Source: DATFQI01 sp963816955
GTDB lineage: Bacteria; Actinomycetota; Thermoleophilia; Solirubrobacterales; Solirubrobacteraceae
Direction of reading: 5' to 3'
DNA length: 64,000 nt
Assembly: GCA_963816955.1 (NCBI GenBank)
Contig: CAWFME010000004.1
Location: 620,001 to 684,000 of the forward strand
Of this stretch, positions 44,316 to 52,760 are shown piece after piece (position 1 is the stretch's first letter; every line of letters begins with the position of its first letter). Below the pieces are notes generated by a model. That model was not told the origin of the DNA, did not search any database, and saw only the letters and a list, made by a program, of their open reading frames with translations. The position numbers were made by a program, and so were the translations under genes.

Positions 44316-45463
44316 GGCAGCGGGCGCCCCTGCTCGACCAGCTCGCGTCCGCGCTCGTAGTCCTCGTCGCGCTCGTGCGTGAGCACGCCGACCGTGCTGC
44401 CCTCGGAGCCGTACCAGACCGTGAAGGCACCGCCCGCGTGGTCGACCATGCGCGCCTCGTCGAAGCCGTCGCCCCACGCGACGTGCTTGAGCGCGCGGTC
44501 GCCGATCGTCGACCAGAAGCCCGGGGCGGTCGCCCAACTGGCATCCCCGCCCGCGGCCTGCGCGCCCGCCGTCTCGCCCTGGTTGAGCGCCTCGCCCCAG
44601 TGCTCGACCGGCAGGTGCCGGCCCGCCGCCGCGTTGTGGGCGAGCGCGACGTCGCCCGCGGCGAACACCCCGGGCGCGCTCGTGCGCATCCGCTCGTCGG
44701 TGACCACGCGGCCGTCCTGGACCGCCAGGCCGGCGGCCTCGGCCAGCCGCGCGCGCGGCCGCACGCCCGTCGCGAGCAGGACGAGGTCGGCCTCGAGCGG
44801 GGGAGCGCCGGTCACGCGCACCGCCCCGCCGTCGAGCGACGCGACCGGGGCGCCGAGGTGAAGCCCCACGCCGAGCTCGGCCAGCCAGCTCGTGATGCGC
44901 CGGCCGGCCTCCTCGCCGAGCCGGGCGGCGTGCACGACCGCCTCGTCGGAGACGAGCGTGACGCGCAGCCCGCGCATGGTCAGCGAGGCCGCGGCCTCGC
45001 AGCCGATGAAGCCCGAGCCGACCACGACCGCGGTGCGGGCGTCCTTCGCGCGGGAGCGCAGGGCGAGCGCGTCCTGGAGCGAGCGCAGCATCAGGATCCG
45101 CGAGTCGTCGGCGCCGGGGACCGGAAGGCGGACGGACTCGGCGCCCGTGGCGAGCACGCAGGCGCCGTACTCGAGCGGCTCGCCGCCGGCCAGCAGCAGC
45201 CGGCCCGCGTCGGGCTCGAGCGCCTCCACCGCTGCCTCGCGCCGCAGCTCGATCTCGTGCTCGCGATAGAAGGCGTCGTCCTCGAGCGCGGCCTCGTCGG
45301 TCTCCCCGCGCAGCAGGTCCTTGGAGAGCAGCGGGCGCACGTAGGGGGCGTCGGGCTCGGCGGTGAGCATCGTCACCGAGCCGTCGCCGCCGGCCTCGCG
45401 GTAGGCGCGCGCGGCGGCCAGCGCCGCCGGGCCTCCCCCGACGATCGCCAGGGAGGCGCTCAT
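44312..45463 (-). CDS. FAD/NAD(P)-dependent reductase, ferredoxin-reductase-like
   Basis: A 383-residue two-dinucleotide-fold flavoprotein. FAD motif LAIVGGGPAALAAARA at the start, PYVRPLLSKDLLRG, the NAD motif VVVGSGFIGCEAAASL and the second FAD motif TSAPGVFAAGDVA are present. There is no redox CxxC, so it is like ferredoxin/rubredoxin reductases of class I oxygenases, with the C-terminal reductase domain. Electron acceptor unknown; the acyl-CoA-dehydrogenase-like protein in the same operon is a candidate partner. It overlaps neighbours by 4 bp. Confidence 0.85.
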   Translation of the reverse strand: MSASLAIVGGGPAALAAARAYREAGGDGSVTMLTAEPDAPYVRPLLSKDLLRGETDEAALEDDAFYREHEIELRREAAVEALEPDAGRLLLAGGEPLEYGACVLATGAESVRLPVPGADDSRILMLRSLQDALALRSRAKDARTAVVVGSGFIGCEAAASLTMRGLRVTLVSDEAVVHAARLGEEAGRRITSWLAELGVGLHLGAPVASLDGGAVRVTGAPPLEADLVLLATGVRPRARLAEAAGLAVQDGRVVTDERMRTSAPGVFAAGDVALAHNAAAGRHLPVEHWGEALNQGETAGAQAAGGDASWATAPGFWSTIGDRALKHVAWGDGFDEARMVDHAGGAFTVWYGSEGSTVGVLTHERDEDYERGRELVEQGRPLP

Positions 45464-46029
45464 GCGACCTCGAAGCGGTCGAGGACGTACTCGGGCGTGC
45501 GCTCGCCGCGCGACGCCGGCCCGAAGCGGGCCGCGAGCCGCTCGTGCACCTCGTCGCCCCCGAGCGGATAGGTCTCGGTGGCCGGCCGCCAGTGGACGGC
45601 GAGCAGGCTGCCGCCCGGGGCCAGCTCGCGCCCGATCGCGGCCACCATCGCCGAGAACGCCGCGTCGTCGAGGTAGTAGAGGACCTCCGAGCAGACGATC
45701 AGCTCGAACGGGCCGGCGGGGAAGTCCTCGGGCAGCTCGCGGCGCTCGACGGTCACATGGGGGAGGGCGGCGAGCCGCTCGCGCGCGGCGTCCGCCGCCG
45801 TCTCGGCGGCGTCGACCGCGAGCAGCCGGTCGCAGTGGGCGGCGAGGCGCTCCGTGAGCACGCCGATCGAGCAGCCGGCCTCGAGCGCGCTCGCGTAGCG
45901 GCGGCCGTCGAGCGCGGCGACCGTGGCCTCGTACTTGGCGTGCTCGTAGGCGCTGGTCTCGAAGTCCCAGGGGTCCCGATCGCGCGCGTAGAGCGCGTCG
46001 AAGTAGCTCGCCTCCAGCCTGGGCCTCAC
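45460..46029 (-). CDS. SAM-dependent methyltransferase, NodS-like
   Basis: A 189-residue class I methyltransferase. YFDALYARDRDPWDFETSAYEHAKYEAT at the N-terminus is the NodS-like signature, and ALEAGCSIGVLTERLA is motif I of the SAM site, followed by LIVCSEVLYYL. NodS proteins methylate the free amino group of deacetylated chito-oligosaccharides. A NodB-like deacetylase is in the same operon, so an N-deacetylated sugar may be the substrate here too. GTG 46029 overlaps the stop of the preceding gene. Confidence 0.82.
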   Translation of the reverse strand: MRPRLEASYFDALYARDRDPWDFETSAYEHAKYEATVAALDGRRYASALEAGCSIGVLTERLAAHCDRLLAVDAAETAADAARERLAALPHVTVERRELPEDFPAGPFELIVCSEVLYYLDDAAFSAMVAAIGRELAPGGSLLAVHWRPATETYPLGGDEVHERLAARFGPASRGERTPEYVLDRFEVA

Positions 46030-47087
46030 GTCAGCGCCTCCCGGCCGAGCCGCGCCACCAGCGGGTCGAGGCGGTGCTGGAGCACGAACAGCTCGAGGTC
46101 GCGGCGGGCGCGGTCGAGCGCCGTGCCGGTGGCGAACGGGCGCGAGCCGCACGCGCGGGCCGCCTCGTCGAGCAGGGTGCGGACGGCGCCGGCGATCGCT
46201 TCGCGCAGCTGCACGGACAGCGAGCGCAGGTCGGATTCCGGCTCGGCGTCGGCGCGGGCGGCGGCGTGCTCGAGCCAGCGGTCGATCGTCGCCCGCGCGG
46301 TCACGATCCGGCCCGCGCCGAGCGCGCGCAGGTCGTCGGGCTCGCCGCGCGCCGCGAGGTCGGCCAGCGCGGCGTCGGCCGCGGTGTCCGCCATCCCCGC
46401 CCAGGCGGCGGCGGTGCGGATGGCGTCGCGGGAGAACCAGGGCTCGCGACCGAGCTCACCGGGCTCGCCCAGCACCGCGAGCACGGGCGCGCCGTGGAAG
46501 CGCACGCGATGGCTCTCCGACGCGCGCATCCCGCCCGAGCGGTACCAGGAGCGGTCGACCTCCGTGCCCGCGGAGAGGTCGACGTAGGCCAGCGACGGGG
46601 GGCCCGGCTCGTCGCGCCGGGCGAGCACGAGCGCGCGCTGGAGGCCGCCGGCGCCGCTGCAGAAGACCTTCTCGCCCTCGAGCGCGAGCCCGTCGCCCGT
46701 CTGCACCAGCCGGGCGGGCTCGCCCTCCCCGGCGGCCGGGTCGGCGCCCCAGACGCCGAGCCGCAGCCGTCCCTCGCGGACCGCCGCCAGCTCCGCGGAG
46801 CGCAGCGGCTCCGGTGCGGCGACCGCGACCCGCTCGACCCCGTTGAGGTGGCCCTCGAAGATCCGCCCGACCGACCCGTCGGCACGCGCGACCGCCCGTA
46901 CGGCGGCCCACTCGCGCGCGCGTCCGGGATGCCGGTCGCCCACGGTGAGCGCGAGCGCGCCGTCGGCGGCGAGCGCGGCGAACGCCGCCTCCGGGAAGGC
47001 GGGGTCGGCGTCGAGCGCGGCCGCGCCGCGCGCGATCGCCTCGAGCGTCGCCGCGGAGACGGCGGGGTCGCGGGCGAGCGCGGTCAT
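46026..47087 (-). CDS. Acyl-CoA dehydrogenase-like flavoprotein
   Basis: A 353-residue protein of the acyl-CoA dehydrogenase superfamily, with an N-terminal helical domain, a middle beta domain (LALEGEKVFCSGAGGLQRAL) and a C-terminal helical domain. The family's catalytic base is not obvious, and the middle domain resembles the monooxygenase branch (DszC/HpaH-like), so it may hydroxylate or oxidise an amine, not an acyl-CoA. It overlaps its neighbours by 4 bp. Similar genes are found beside NodS-like methyltransferases and deacetylases in other bacteria, which supports a shared but unknown pathway. Confidence 0.75.
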   Translation of the reverse strand: MTALARDPAVSAATLEAIARGAAALDADPAFPEAAFAALAADGALALTVGDRHPGRAREWAAVRAVARADGSVGRIFEGHLNGVERVAVAAPEPLRSAELAAVREGRLRLGVWGADPAAGEGEPARLVQTGDGLALEGEKVFCSGAGGLQRALVLARRDEPGPPSLAYVDLSAGTEVDRSWYRSGGMRASESHRVRFHGAPVLAVLGEPGELGREPWFSRDAIRTAAAWAGMADTAADAALADLAARGEPDDLRALGAGRIVTARATIDRWLEHAAARADAEPESDLRSLSVQLREAIAGAVRTLLDEAARACGSRPFATGTALDRARRDLELFVLQHRLDPLVARLGREALT

Positions 47088-47701
47088 GCCGGGGCGAGCT
47101 CCGGGTTGCCGGCGGGCACCGGGCCGAGCAGCCGCCCGGGCTCCAGGCCGAGCGCCCGCGCCGCGGCGACGAGCGGCTCGACCAGCGCGACCGTCTCCTC
47201 GCAGCCGTCGCGCAGCGCGCCGGGACCGAGGCCGTCGTGGGCGAGCACGACCGCGCCCGGGCGCAGCCCCGGAGCGACCGCGGAGAGCATGGTCGCTGCC
47301 CGGTCGCCGCGCCAGTCCTCCGTGTCCGCCGTCCAGCCGGTCAGCTCGAGGCCCGCGCGCTCCGCGAGGGCCGGCGTCCACGGAGCCAGGTCGCCCCAGG
47401 GCGCCCGCCAGCGCGACGGCCGCGCGCCCAGCCCGCGCAGGACGGCGAGCCCGCGCTCGGCGTCCGCGGCGATCCGCTCGGCGGGATGGGCGGGGTGTCG
47501 CAGGTGCCCGTGGCCGTGCAGCTCGACGGCGTGGCCCTCGGCGAGCGCGCGGCGCACCGGCCCGGGGTGGCGCTCCGCCGCCTCGCCCAGCATGAAGAAC
47601 GTCGCGCGGGCGCCCGCGCGCGCGAGCGCGTCGAGCAGCGCCGGCGTCCACACGGGGTCCGGACCGTCGTCGAAGGTCAGCGCGAAGGTGGTCGTCGTCA
47701 T
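47084..47701 (-). CDS. Polysaccharide deacetylase (NodB domain)
   Basis: A 205-residue NodB-homology protein. Motif 1 is ALTFDDGPDPVW with the metal Asp pair; motif 2 is ELHGHGHLRHP (H-x-x-x-H); later RAPWGDLAPW and VVLAHDG complete the active site. No signal peptide, so it acts in the cytoplasm, probably on a sugar nucleotide or oligosaccharide intermediate. It is the first gene of the five-gene operon. Start ATG 47701 is chosen because GGGGAG lies just upstream; a longer start is possible but lacks a site. Confidence 0.87.
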   Translation of the reverse strand: MTTTTFALTFDDGPDPVWTPALLDALARAGARATFFMLGEAAERHPGPVRRALAEGHAVELHGHGHLRHPAHPAERIAADAERGLAVLRGLGARPSRWRAPWGDLAPWTPALAERAGLELTGWTADTEDWRGDRAATMLSAVAPGLRPGAVVLAHDGLGPGALRDGCEETVALVEPLVAAARALGLEPGRLLGPVPAGNPELAPA

Positions 47702-47763
47702 GGCTCCCCGGGTGTGCTTCCCGAAGCCGCGCGATCCCATCCGCATCTGCCACCCTCAGCCCG

Positions 47764-48588
47764 ATGCGGGCACGAACGGCGTCATGGATCGCCATGGCGT
47801 GCCTGGCCCTCGCGGGGTGCGGCGGGGACGAGCCCGGCACCTCCCCGCCGGCCGTTGTGATCTGGGCCGTCGGGGACGGCGGGGTGCCCGGCGAGCCCGC
47901 GCGCGAGGTCGCCGAGCTGATCGCGCGCGACGACCCCGACCGGGTGCTGTACCTCGGCGACGTCTACGAGACCGGCACGGCCGAGGAGTTCCGGGGCTTC
48001 GGCGAGGTCTTCGGCCCCCTCCTCGAGCGCATGTGGCCGACGCCGGGCAACCACGACTGGCAGAACCACGCGACGGGCTACGACCCGTTCTGGCGCGACG
48101 TGCGAGGCCGGCCCCAGCCGCATGACTACGAGCGCCGGGCCGGCGGGTGGGAGGTCATCTCGGCGAACTCCGAGACCCCCGACGACCGCGAGCAGCTGCG
48201 CCGGCTCGGTGACTACGCCGCCGGCGGCGGGAACTGCCGGATCGCCTTCTGGCACCGCCCGCGCTTCAACGCCGGCGAGCACCGCGGCGAGGAGGCCGCG
48301 GTCGCCCCGTTGTGGGAGACCGTCAAGACCCGCGCGGCGATCCTGCTGTCGGGGCACGACCACAACGTCCAGCGCTTCGAGCCCGTCGACGGCACCGTCC
48401 AGTACGTGGTCGGAGCGGGCGGCCGCGGCCACTACGGCGTCGACGAGTCCGATCCGCGGCTGGCCTTCTCCGACGACACGGCGGACGCCGCCCTGCGCAT
48501 CCGGCTCACGCCGGGCACCGCCGACCTGCGCTTCATCGCGGCGGACGGCACCGAGCTCGACCGCAGCACCGTCCGCTGCGAGGGCTGA
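47764..48588 (+). CDS. Metallophosphoesterase lipoprotein
   Basis: A 274-residue calcineurin-like phosphoesterase with a lipoprotein signal (lipobox LAGC, Cys19), so it is tethered outside the membrane. Metal motifs are VGDGGV, YLGDVYE, PGNHDWQNH, WHRPRF and SGHDHNVQ, the full set of five. Close relatives are acid-phosphatase/alkaline-phosphatase-like. Divergent from the deacetylase operon; ends 38 bp before tRNA-His. Confidence 0.85.
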   Translation: MRARTASWIAMACLALAGCGGDEPGTSPPAVVIWAVGDGGVPGEPAREVAELIARDDPDRVLYLGDVYETGTAEEFRGFGEVFGPLLERMWPTPGNHDWQNHATGYDPFWRDVRGRPQPHDYERRAGGWEVISANSETPDDREQLRRLGDYAAGGGNCRIAFWHRPRFNAGEHRGEEAAVAPLWETVKTRAAILLSGHDHNVQRFEPVDGTVQYVVGAGGRGHYGVDESDPRLAFSDDTADAALRIRLTPGTADLRFIAADGTELDRSTVRCEG

Positions 48589-48607
48589 TCCAGCCGCGTT
48601 TCGCCGC

Positions 48608-48613
48608 TATGCT
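48608..48613 (+). promoter_or_regulatory. -10 box of tRNA-His
   Basis: TATGCT, 12 nt before the mature 5' end of tRNA-His. No strong -35 hexamer is visible. Confidence 0.5.
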
Positions 48614-48625
48614 CGGATCCGTCCT

Positions 48626-48699
48626 GGTGGGCGTAGCTCAGTTGGTAGAGCTCCGGGTTGTGGTCCCGGCGGCCGCGGGTTCGAGTCCCGTCGCTCACC
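48626..48699 (+). tRNA. tRNA-His (GUG)
   Basis: All four arms fold: acceptor GTGGGCG with CGCTCAC, D arm GCTC...GAGC, anticodon arm CCGGG-TTGTGGT-CCCGG with anticodon GTG at 48660-48662, and T arm GCGGG-TTCGAGT-CCCGT. The extra G at 48626 opposite C 48699 is the -1 guanosine that identifies tRNA-His. CCA is not encoded. The decayed integrase begins 133 bp downstream, so this is the likely insertion site of a former integrative element. Confidence 0.95.
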
Positions 48700-48831
48700 C
48701 CTCAGAAGTCCCTGCAAAGCGGGCTCTTTCTCCGACGGCGTAGCGCCGAGCCTGCGAGCGACGGGGTCAAACGCGGGGACAATTTCTCGGTTCCATCGGG
48801 GCCAACTTTGCGAGACCTGCCTTGCAGGAGC

Positions 48832-49400
48832 ATGGCTCGAACGAAGCGCGCCAACGGCGCTGGGACCGTCTACATCAAGAACGGCAGCTACTACGGCCGC
48901 TGGATCACGGTCGAGGGCGGCCGGACCAATCGGAAGCTCGGACGGGGCAGCCAGCCGGGCACGCGCGACGGCATGACGCGCACCCAAGCGGAGAAGCGCC
49001 TGCGCGAGCTCATGGCGACCGTCCAAGGTCACCAGCGACCCGGAGCGGACGATGGCGCTGGCCGGCCAGGCGCTCCTGACCCGGCTCGAGGCGAAGGGCA
49101 GCTCGAAGTCGCACCTGGAGACCGTGGAGTCGCATCTCCGGGTGCATCTCGTGCCGTTCTTCCGCGAGAAGCCGCTCGATCGCATCACCGATACGGACAT
49201 CACGCGCTTGCTTGCGCGGCTCAACCGCCTGGGTCGCAAGCCGAAGACGATCCGGAACATCGCCAGCACGCTGCACTCGGTGTTCGAGCTCGCGATCCGT
49301 CGGCGCTGGGATCACCGTCAAACCCTCTCGATCGCGATGCCGTGATTTCGAATTCGAACGCACAGCAGCCGACTGCCCCCCTGAGCCCACCGGCCGTAGA
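48832..49400 (+). pseudogene. Tyrosine recombinase (integrase) remnant
   Basis: The reading frame starts at ATG 48832 with GCAGGAG before it. It gives an N-terminal arm-binding-type domain (NGAGTVYIKNGSYYGRWIT, LRELMATVQ). The frame shifts near 49027 (one extra base) into the SAM-like core-binding domain (KSHLETVESHLRVHLVPFF, ITRLLARLNRLGRKPKTIRN, LHSVFELAIRRRW), and shifts again near 49310. The catalytic domain with R...HxxR...Y is absent. So it is a dead phage-type integrase that once inserted at the adjacent tRNA-His. A CCTGC/GCAGG hairpin (48816-48828) lies just before the start. Confidence 0.85.
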
Positions 49401-49787
49401 CGGCGGTCCCGACGAGGTGCTGCAGTCCCCGACGGCTCGGCTTTCGAATGCTCGAGCTCGCGCGGCTGCCGCCTCGGCGTTGCGGCGTGCTCTAGGGCGA
49501 CGCTGGACGCGCGGGGCCCGCAAGCGCTTCTCGTGCTCGCGCGTCTCCTCTGTGAGGATCCCCTGTCGCGTCCAGTGGCGGTACCGCGGCCGCCGCCAAG
49601 CACGCCGCGTGATCGTCACGCTCGACGGCGACGCTGTTCGAACAACCGTCCGACGCTAGACGAACGACACGGGTCGCCCCCACCCCGGCCAGAGCCCGTC
49701 AGTACGCCCTTCCGCCCAGCCCCCGGCGATACCGGGTAGCCGACGCCGCGCACCTGCGGGCTCGGCGCAGTAGCTGCTCGGTCCTTG
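49401..49787. other. Gene-free stretch after the integrase remnant
   Basis: No gene can be supported in this stretch. Open frames here lack family resemblance and are a by-product of GC-rich DNA. A perfect 12-bp palindrome, TTCGAATTCGAA, lies just before it (49347-49358). The stretch is probably the eroded 3' end of the integrase and flanking island DNA. No second copy of the tRNA-His 3' end was found. Confidence 0.55.
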
Positions 49788-50708
49788 TTACCTCCGGCCG
49801 CTCTTGACCGCGGCGGCGGGGATCACGACGACGACGCGATCCGCGTCGCGCAGCAGCGTGTGCGACACGCTTCCAAGGGCACCCCGGAGAGGCCCGAATC
49901 CCCGCGACCCGACGACGATCTCGTCGGCTTCGCGCGCATCGGCAGCGCTGAGGATGGCACGCGCCGGCGGCCCTTCGAGCAGGGAGGTCTCGAGTTGCAC
50001 GTCCGCAGACCACTCGTCTTCCAGCGCTTCGAGATGGCGCCGGCCTTCGGCCTGGGACGCGTCGAGTACGCGCTGGTAGCTGGGGAACCCCAGTCGGTCG
50101 GGGACGCCCTGGAACGCATGCACGGCGACGACCCGCCCTGCATCCGCCGCCTGCCGTGCGGCGTAAGCGACTGCGCCTCGCGCGGCTTCCGAACCGTCGT
50201 ACCCCACGATGAGCGTCTTCTCATCAGGTCCGGGGTGCGGGGTCCGGCGCTTCGGGCCGGGGGGCGGCACGATGACGACCGGACGGTCCGCCTGCTCGAG
50301 CAGCGCGTGCGAGACGCTGCCGATGGCGGCGCCGATCCGGCTGAGCCGTCGGGAGCCGACGACGATCTCGTCAGCATCGTGATGACGCGCCAGTGACGCG
50401 AGGCGCTCGGCCGGCAAGCCGTCGAGCACCACCGTGTCCGTGTCCACGTCCACCCGTCCGGCCAATCGGTCGACCAGTTCGAGGGCGGTTGCATGACGCT
50501 GCGGCGTGAACTCGGCCAAGACGTTCGTGGCGACCATCGGCAGAGGGGTCATGACGTGGGCGACGATCAATCGACCACCCGCGGCAAGGCGCCGGGCCGC
50601 GTGATCGATCGCGAGCTGCGCACCGGAGGACCAGTCCACACCGACGACGATGGACTGGGCGCCTGTATCGCGGACAACATGTTCGTTCAGTGCCGAGGTG
50701 GCGGTCAT
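49788..50708 (-). CDS. Tandem universal stress protein
   Basis: A 306-residue protein with two UspA domains. Domain 1 (about 20-150) starts SIVVGVDWSSGAQLAI and has VVGSRRLSR...GSVSHALL; domain 2 (about 165-300) starts TLIVGYDGSEAARGAV and has VVGSRGFGP...GSVSHTLL. Both carry the G-2x-G-9x-G-S ATP-binding motif, so it should bind ATP. Start ATG 50708 has AAAGGAGA upstream. The gene faces away from another Usp gene, with a regulon-type motif at 50764-50783 in the 280-bp spacer. Confidence 0.9.
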   Translation of the reverse strand: MTATSALNEHVVRDTGAQSIVVGVDWSSGAQLAIDHAARRLAAGGRLIVAHVMTPLPMVATNVLAEFTPQRHATALELVDRLAGRVDVDTDTVVLDGLPAERLASLARHHDADEIVVGSRRLSRIGAAIGSVSHALLEQADRPVVIVPPPGPKRRTPHPGPDEKTLIVGYDGSEAARGAVAYAARQAADAGRVVAVHAFQGVPDRLGFPSYQRVLDASQAEGRRHLEALEDEWSADVQLETSLLEGPPARAILSAADAREADEIVVGSRGFGPLRGALGSVSHTLLRDADRVVVVIPAAAVKSGRR

Positions 50709-50763
50709 GGGTGTCTCCTTTGGGTAGCTCCCATCCCAGGATCGCGTTCGACGGCCCCCGAGG

Positions 50764-50783
50764 CCATGGGGTCGCTGGTGCAT
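50764..50783. promoter_or_regulatory. Candidate stress-regulon operator, copy C
   Basis: CCATGGGGTCGCTGGTGCAT, 56-75 bp upstream of the minus-strand tandem Usp gene. It matches 13 of 20 positions of the site at 59091-59110. It is the weaker type: the left half fits and the centre is diverged. Confidence 0.35.
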
Positions 50784-50988
50784 CTTCGACCCGCGATCAC
50801 TGCACCCCATACAGATCGCCGCTCGATCTTCGTCGCCGCACCGCTCGTCGACCCGATGAGGCGATCCTGCCAGGGCTGTCGCGCACCGCTTGAACGCGTC
50901 GACGTTGACACGAGCTGGCGCCTCGTCTGCGCGAAGCTGCATCCGGCGGCTCATTGCACCGTCGAGGTGAGGGCGGGATGGTTCTCCT

Positions 50989-51447
50989 ATGTCCAGCCGT
51001 GATTCGTCGCCTACGCCGTTCGGACAACCATCGGCGAGTCGGCCGCGGAAGGTAGTTGTCGGCTATGACGGCTCTGACTCGGCGCGCCGCGCACTCGAGC
51101 GCGCCGCGGCGTTCGCCGGCCCGCAGACGCAAGTCGTTGCCGTCGCTGTCGTCGAGCCGTATCCCGGGAGCGGTGTGACGATTCCGGTCAACGAGACTGA
51201 GGCCGAGGTCCGTCGCCGCCAGGACGACCTCGTCGAAGCCCGGGCATGGCTCGAAAGTCACGGCGTAGACGCCTCGACCAGGCTGCTGCACGGCGATCCA
51301 GCCGAAGCTCTGATCGGTGCCGCGAAGGGCGCCAACCTCGTCGTCGTCGGCAGCCGCAACCTGAGTCGACTTCAGAGCCTCGTCCTCGGCTCCGTGAGCT
51401 CCAGGGTCGTCTCCGGCGCGCCCTGTGACGTCCTTGTCGTGCGATAG
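50989..51447 (+). CDS. Single-domain universal stress protein
   Basis: A 152-residue UspA protein with the ATP-binding pattern (VVVGSRNLSR...GSVSSRVV) and the N-terminal VVVGYDGSDSARRALERA. A hydrophilic 20-residue N-terminal extension precedes the domain. It follows divergently from the tandem Usp gene and is 44 bp upstream of another tandem Usp gene in the same direction, so these two are likely co-transcribed. Confidence 0.9.
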   Translation: MSSRDSSPTPFGQPSASRPRKVVVGYDGSDSARRALERAAAFAGPQTQVVAVAVVEPYPGSGVTIPVNETEAEVRRRQDDLVEARAWLESHGVDASTRLLHGDPAEALIGAAKGANLVVVGSRNLSRLQSLVLGSVSSRVVSGAPCDVLVVR

Positions 51448-51491
51448 GCGCGAAGGCGCGCCAGGGCCGAGCGACAGATAAGGTCGAGGCC

Positions 51492-52394
51492 ATGAGCGAG
51501 CCAGGAGCCAAGCGGATCATCATCGCGCTGGATCCGTCCAAGAGCCCGCTGGACCCGCTGCGGTTGGGCGGGGAGCTTGCGCGTCGGCTCGAGTTGCCGG
51601 CCGTCTTGATCACCGTGTTCGTCCACCACCCGTTGCTCATCGGCCCTGAGACGGACGGGCAGCGCGCGGCACGAACCGCAGCGCAGCACGATCTGCTCGA
51701 GCTCGGGCGGACGCTGGATGGCGTCGTGGTCGACGATGCCCTGGTCCTCGCCAGCAGTTCCCCGGCTCGCGCGCTTCACGAGCGGAGCACGGACCCGTCG
51801 ACGGTGTTGGTCGTGGTCGGGTCGACGACGCGTGGCGCGATCCGGCGCGTGCTGCCCGGCAACATCGCGCACGAGCTCCTCAGCGGGGCGGCATGTCCGG
51901 TCGCCATCGCGCCGCACGGTTATGCGGAGCAGGACGCGCGTCCGCTCGCCACCGTCGGCGTCGCGTACGACGGTTCGGCCGAAGCGCAGCAGGCGCTGGA
52001 CGGCGCGCGCCAACTCGCCCGCCGCGCGAGCGCCACGCTGCACATCGTCACCGCCGTGGAGCCGCTGGCCTTCGGCGCCGTCCCCGTCTCGACGATGGAG
52101 CCTGCCATCTCCGCGGGCCGCCTCCTCGAGGACGAGATGCAGGCCGTCCACGACACGGCCGTCAGTGAGAGCCGGGACCTCGTCGAGACTCAGAGCGTTC
52201 TCGTGCGTGGCGAGCCGGCCGACGTGCTGCTGCAGCAGAGCCAGCAGCTGGACGTCCTGGTGGCGGGTTCGCGCGGCTACGGGCCGCTCGGCGCGGTGCT
52301 GCTCGGCAGCACGACCCGCGAGCTCATGCACGGAGCTGGGTGCCCCGTGGTCATCGTCCCGAGGGGCAGGGCGCTCGAACTCGGCGACGCCTGA
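51492..52394 (+). CDS. Tandem universal stress protein
   Basis: A 300-residue protein with two UspA domains. Domain 1 (IIIALDPSKSPLDPLRLG) has a degenerate nucleotide motif (VVGSTTRGA...GNIAHELL), while domain 2 (VGVAYDGSAEAQQAL) has an intact one (VAGSRGYGP...GSTTRELM). So ATP binding is likely only in the second domain. It is in the same direction as the Usp gene upstream and convergent with a small acetyltransferase gene. Confidence 0.88.
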   Translation: MSEPGAKRIIIALDPSKSPLDPLRLGGELARRLELPAVLITVFVHHPLLIGPETDGQRAARTAAQHDLLELGRTLDGVVVDDALVLASSSPARALHERSTDPSTVLVVVGSTTRGAIRRVLPGNIAHELLSGAACPVAIAPHGYAEQDARPLATVGVAYDGSAEAQQALDGARQLARRASATLHIVTAVEPLAFGAVPVSTMEPAISAGRLLEDEMQAVHDTAVSESRDLVETQSVLVRGEPADVLLQQSQQLDVLVAGSRGYGPLGAVLLGSTTRELMHGAGCPVVIVPRGRALELGDA

Positions 52395-52418
52395 CTGCCC
52401 TGTAGCGGACCAGCTGCG

Positions 52419-52628
52419 TCAGGTCGACGGGACGAACCGGCCGCGCAGACTGGGGTCGACGAGGTCGACGTACTCCGGGTGGCGCTGGATGTAGGCGGCG
52501 GTGAACGGACAAAGCGGGATCACGGTCTTCCCGCTCGCCCGGGTGTGGTCGAGCACTCCGCGGACCAGCTCACTCCCAAGTCCCTCGCCCTCCCGTCGCT
52601 CGTCGATCTCCGTATGCGCGACGATCAC
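52419..52628 (-). CDS. Small GNAT-like acetyltransferase (COG2388 type), start uncertain
   Basis: From GTG 52628 the protein has 69 residues and matches the second half of the small COG2388-type GNAT fold: ERREGEGLGSELVRGVLDHTRASG holds the acetyl-CoA loop, then IPLCPFTAAYIQRHPEY. The same frame stays open upstream to a TAA at 52740-52742 and encodes what looks like the missing first strands (NPGKSRFELRDDGELVGWAE), but that part holds no ATG, GTG or TTG. Either an unusual start is used, or the original start codon was lost. Confidence 0.65.
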   Translation of the reverse strand: MIVAHTEIDERREGEGLGSELVRGVLDHTRASGKTVIPLCPFTAAYIQRHPEYVDLVDPSLRGRFVPST

Positions 52629-52760
52629 GTTCTCGCCCGCAGGCCGATACTCGGCCCAGCCGACCAGCTCGCCGTCGTCGCGCAGCTCGAACCGGCTCTT
52701 GCCTGGGTTGTCCTCGACGCTCCGGCTGATGCCGTGACGTTAGCGGTGCCTGCCCGTGCG

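Noticed and set aside
48658..49659. A single continuous 333-residue gene across tRNA-His and the integrase
   Set aside because: It begins inside the tRNA, and only its middle part resembles integrase; the remainder of the homology is in other frames. It is better explained as a frameshifted integrase.
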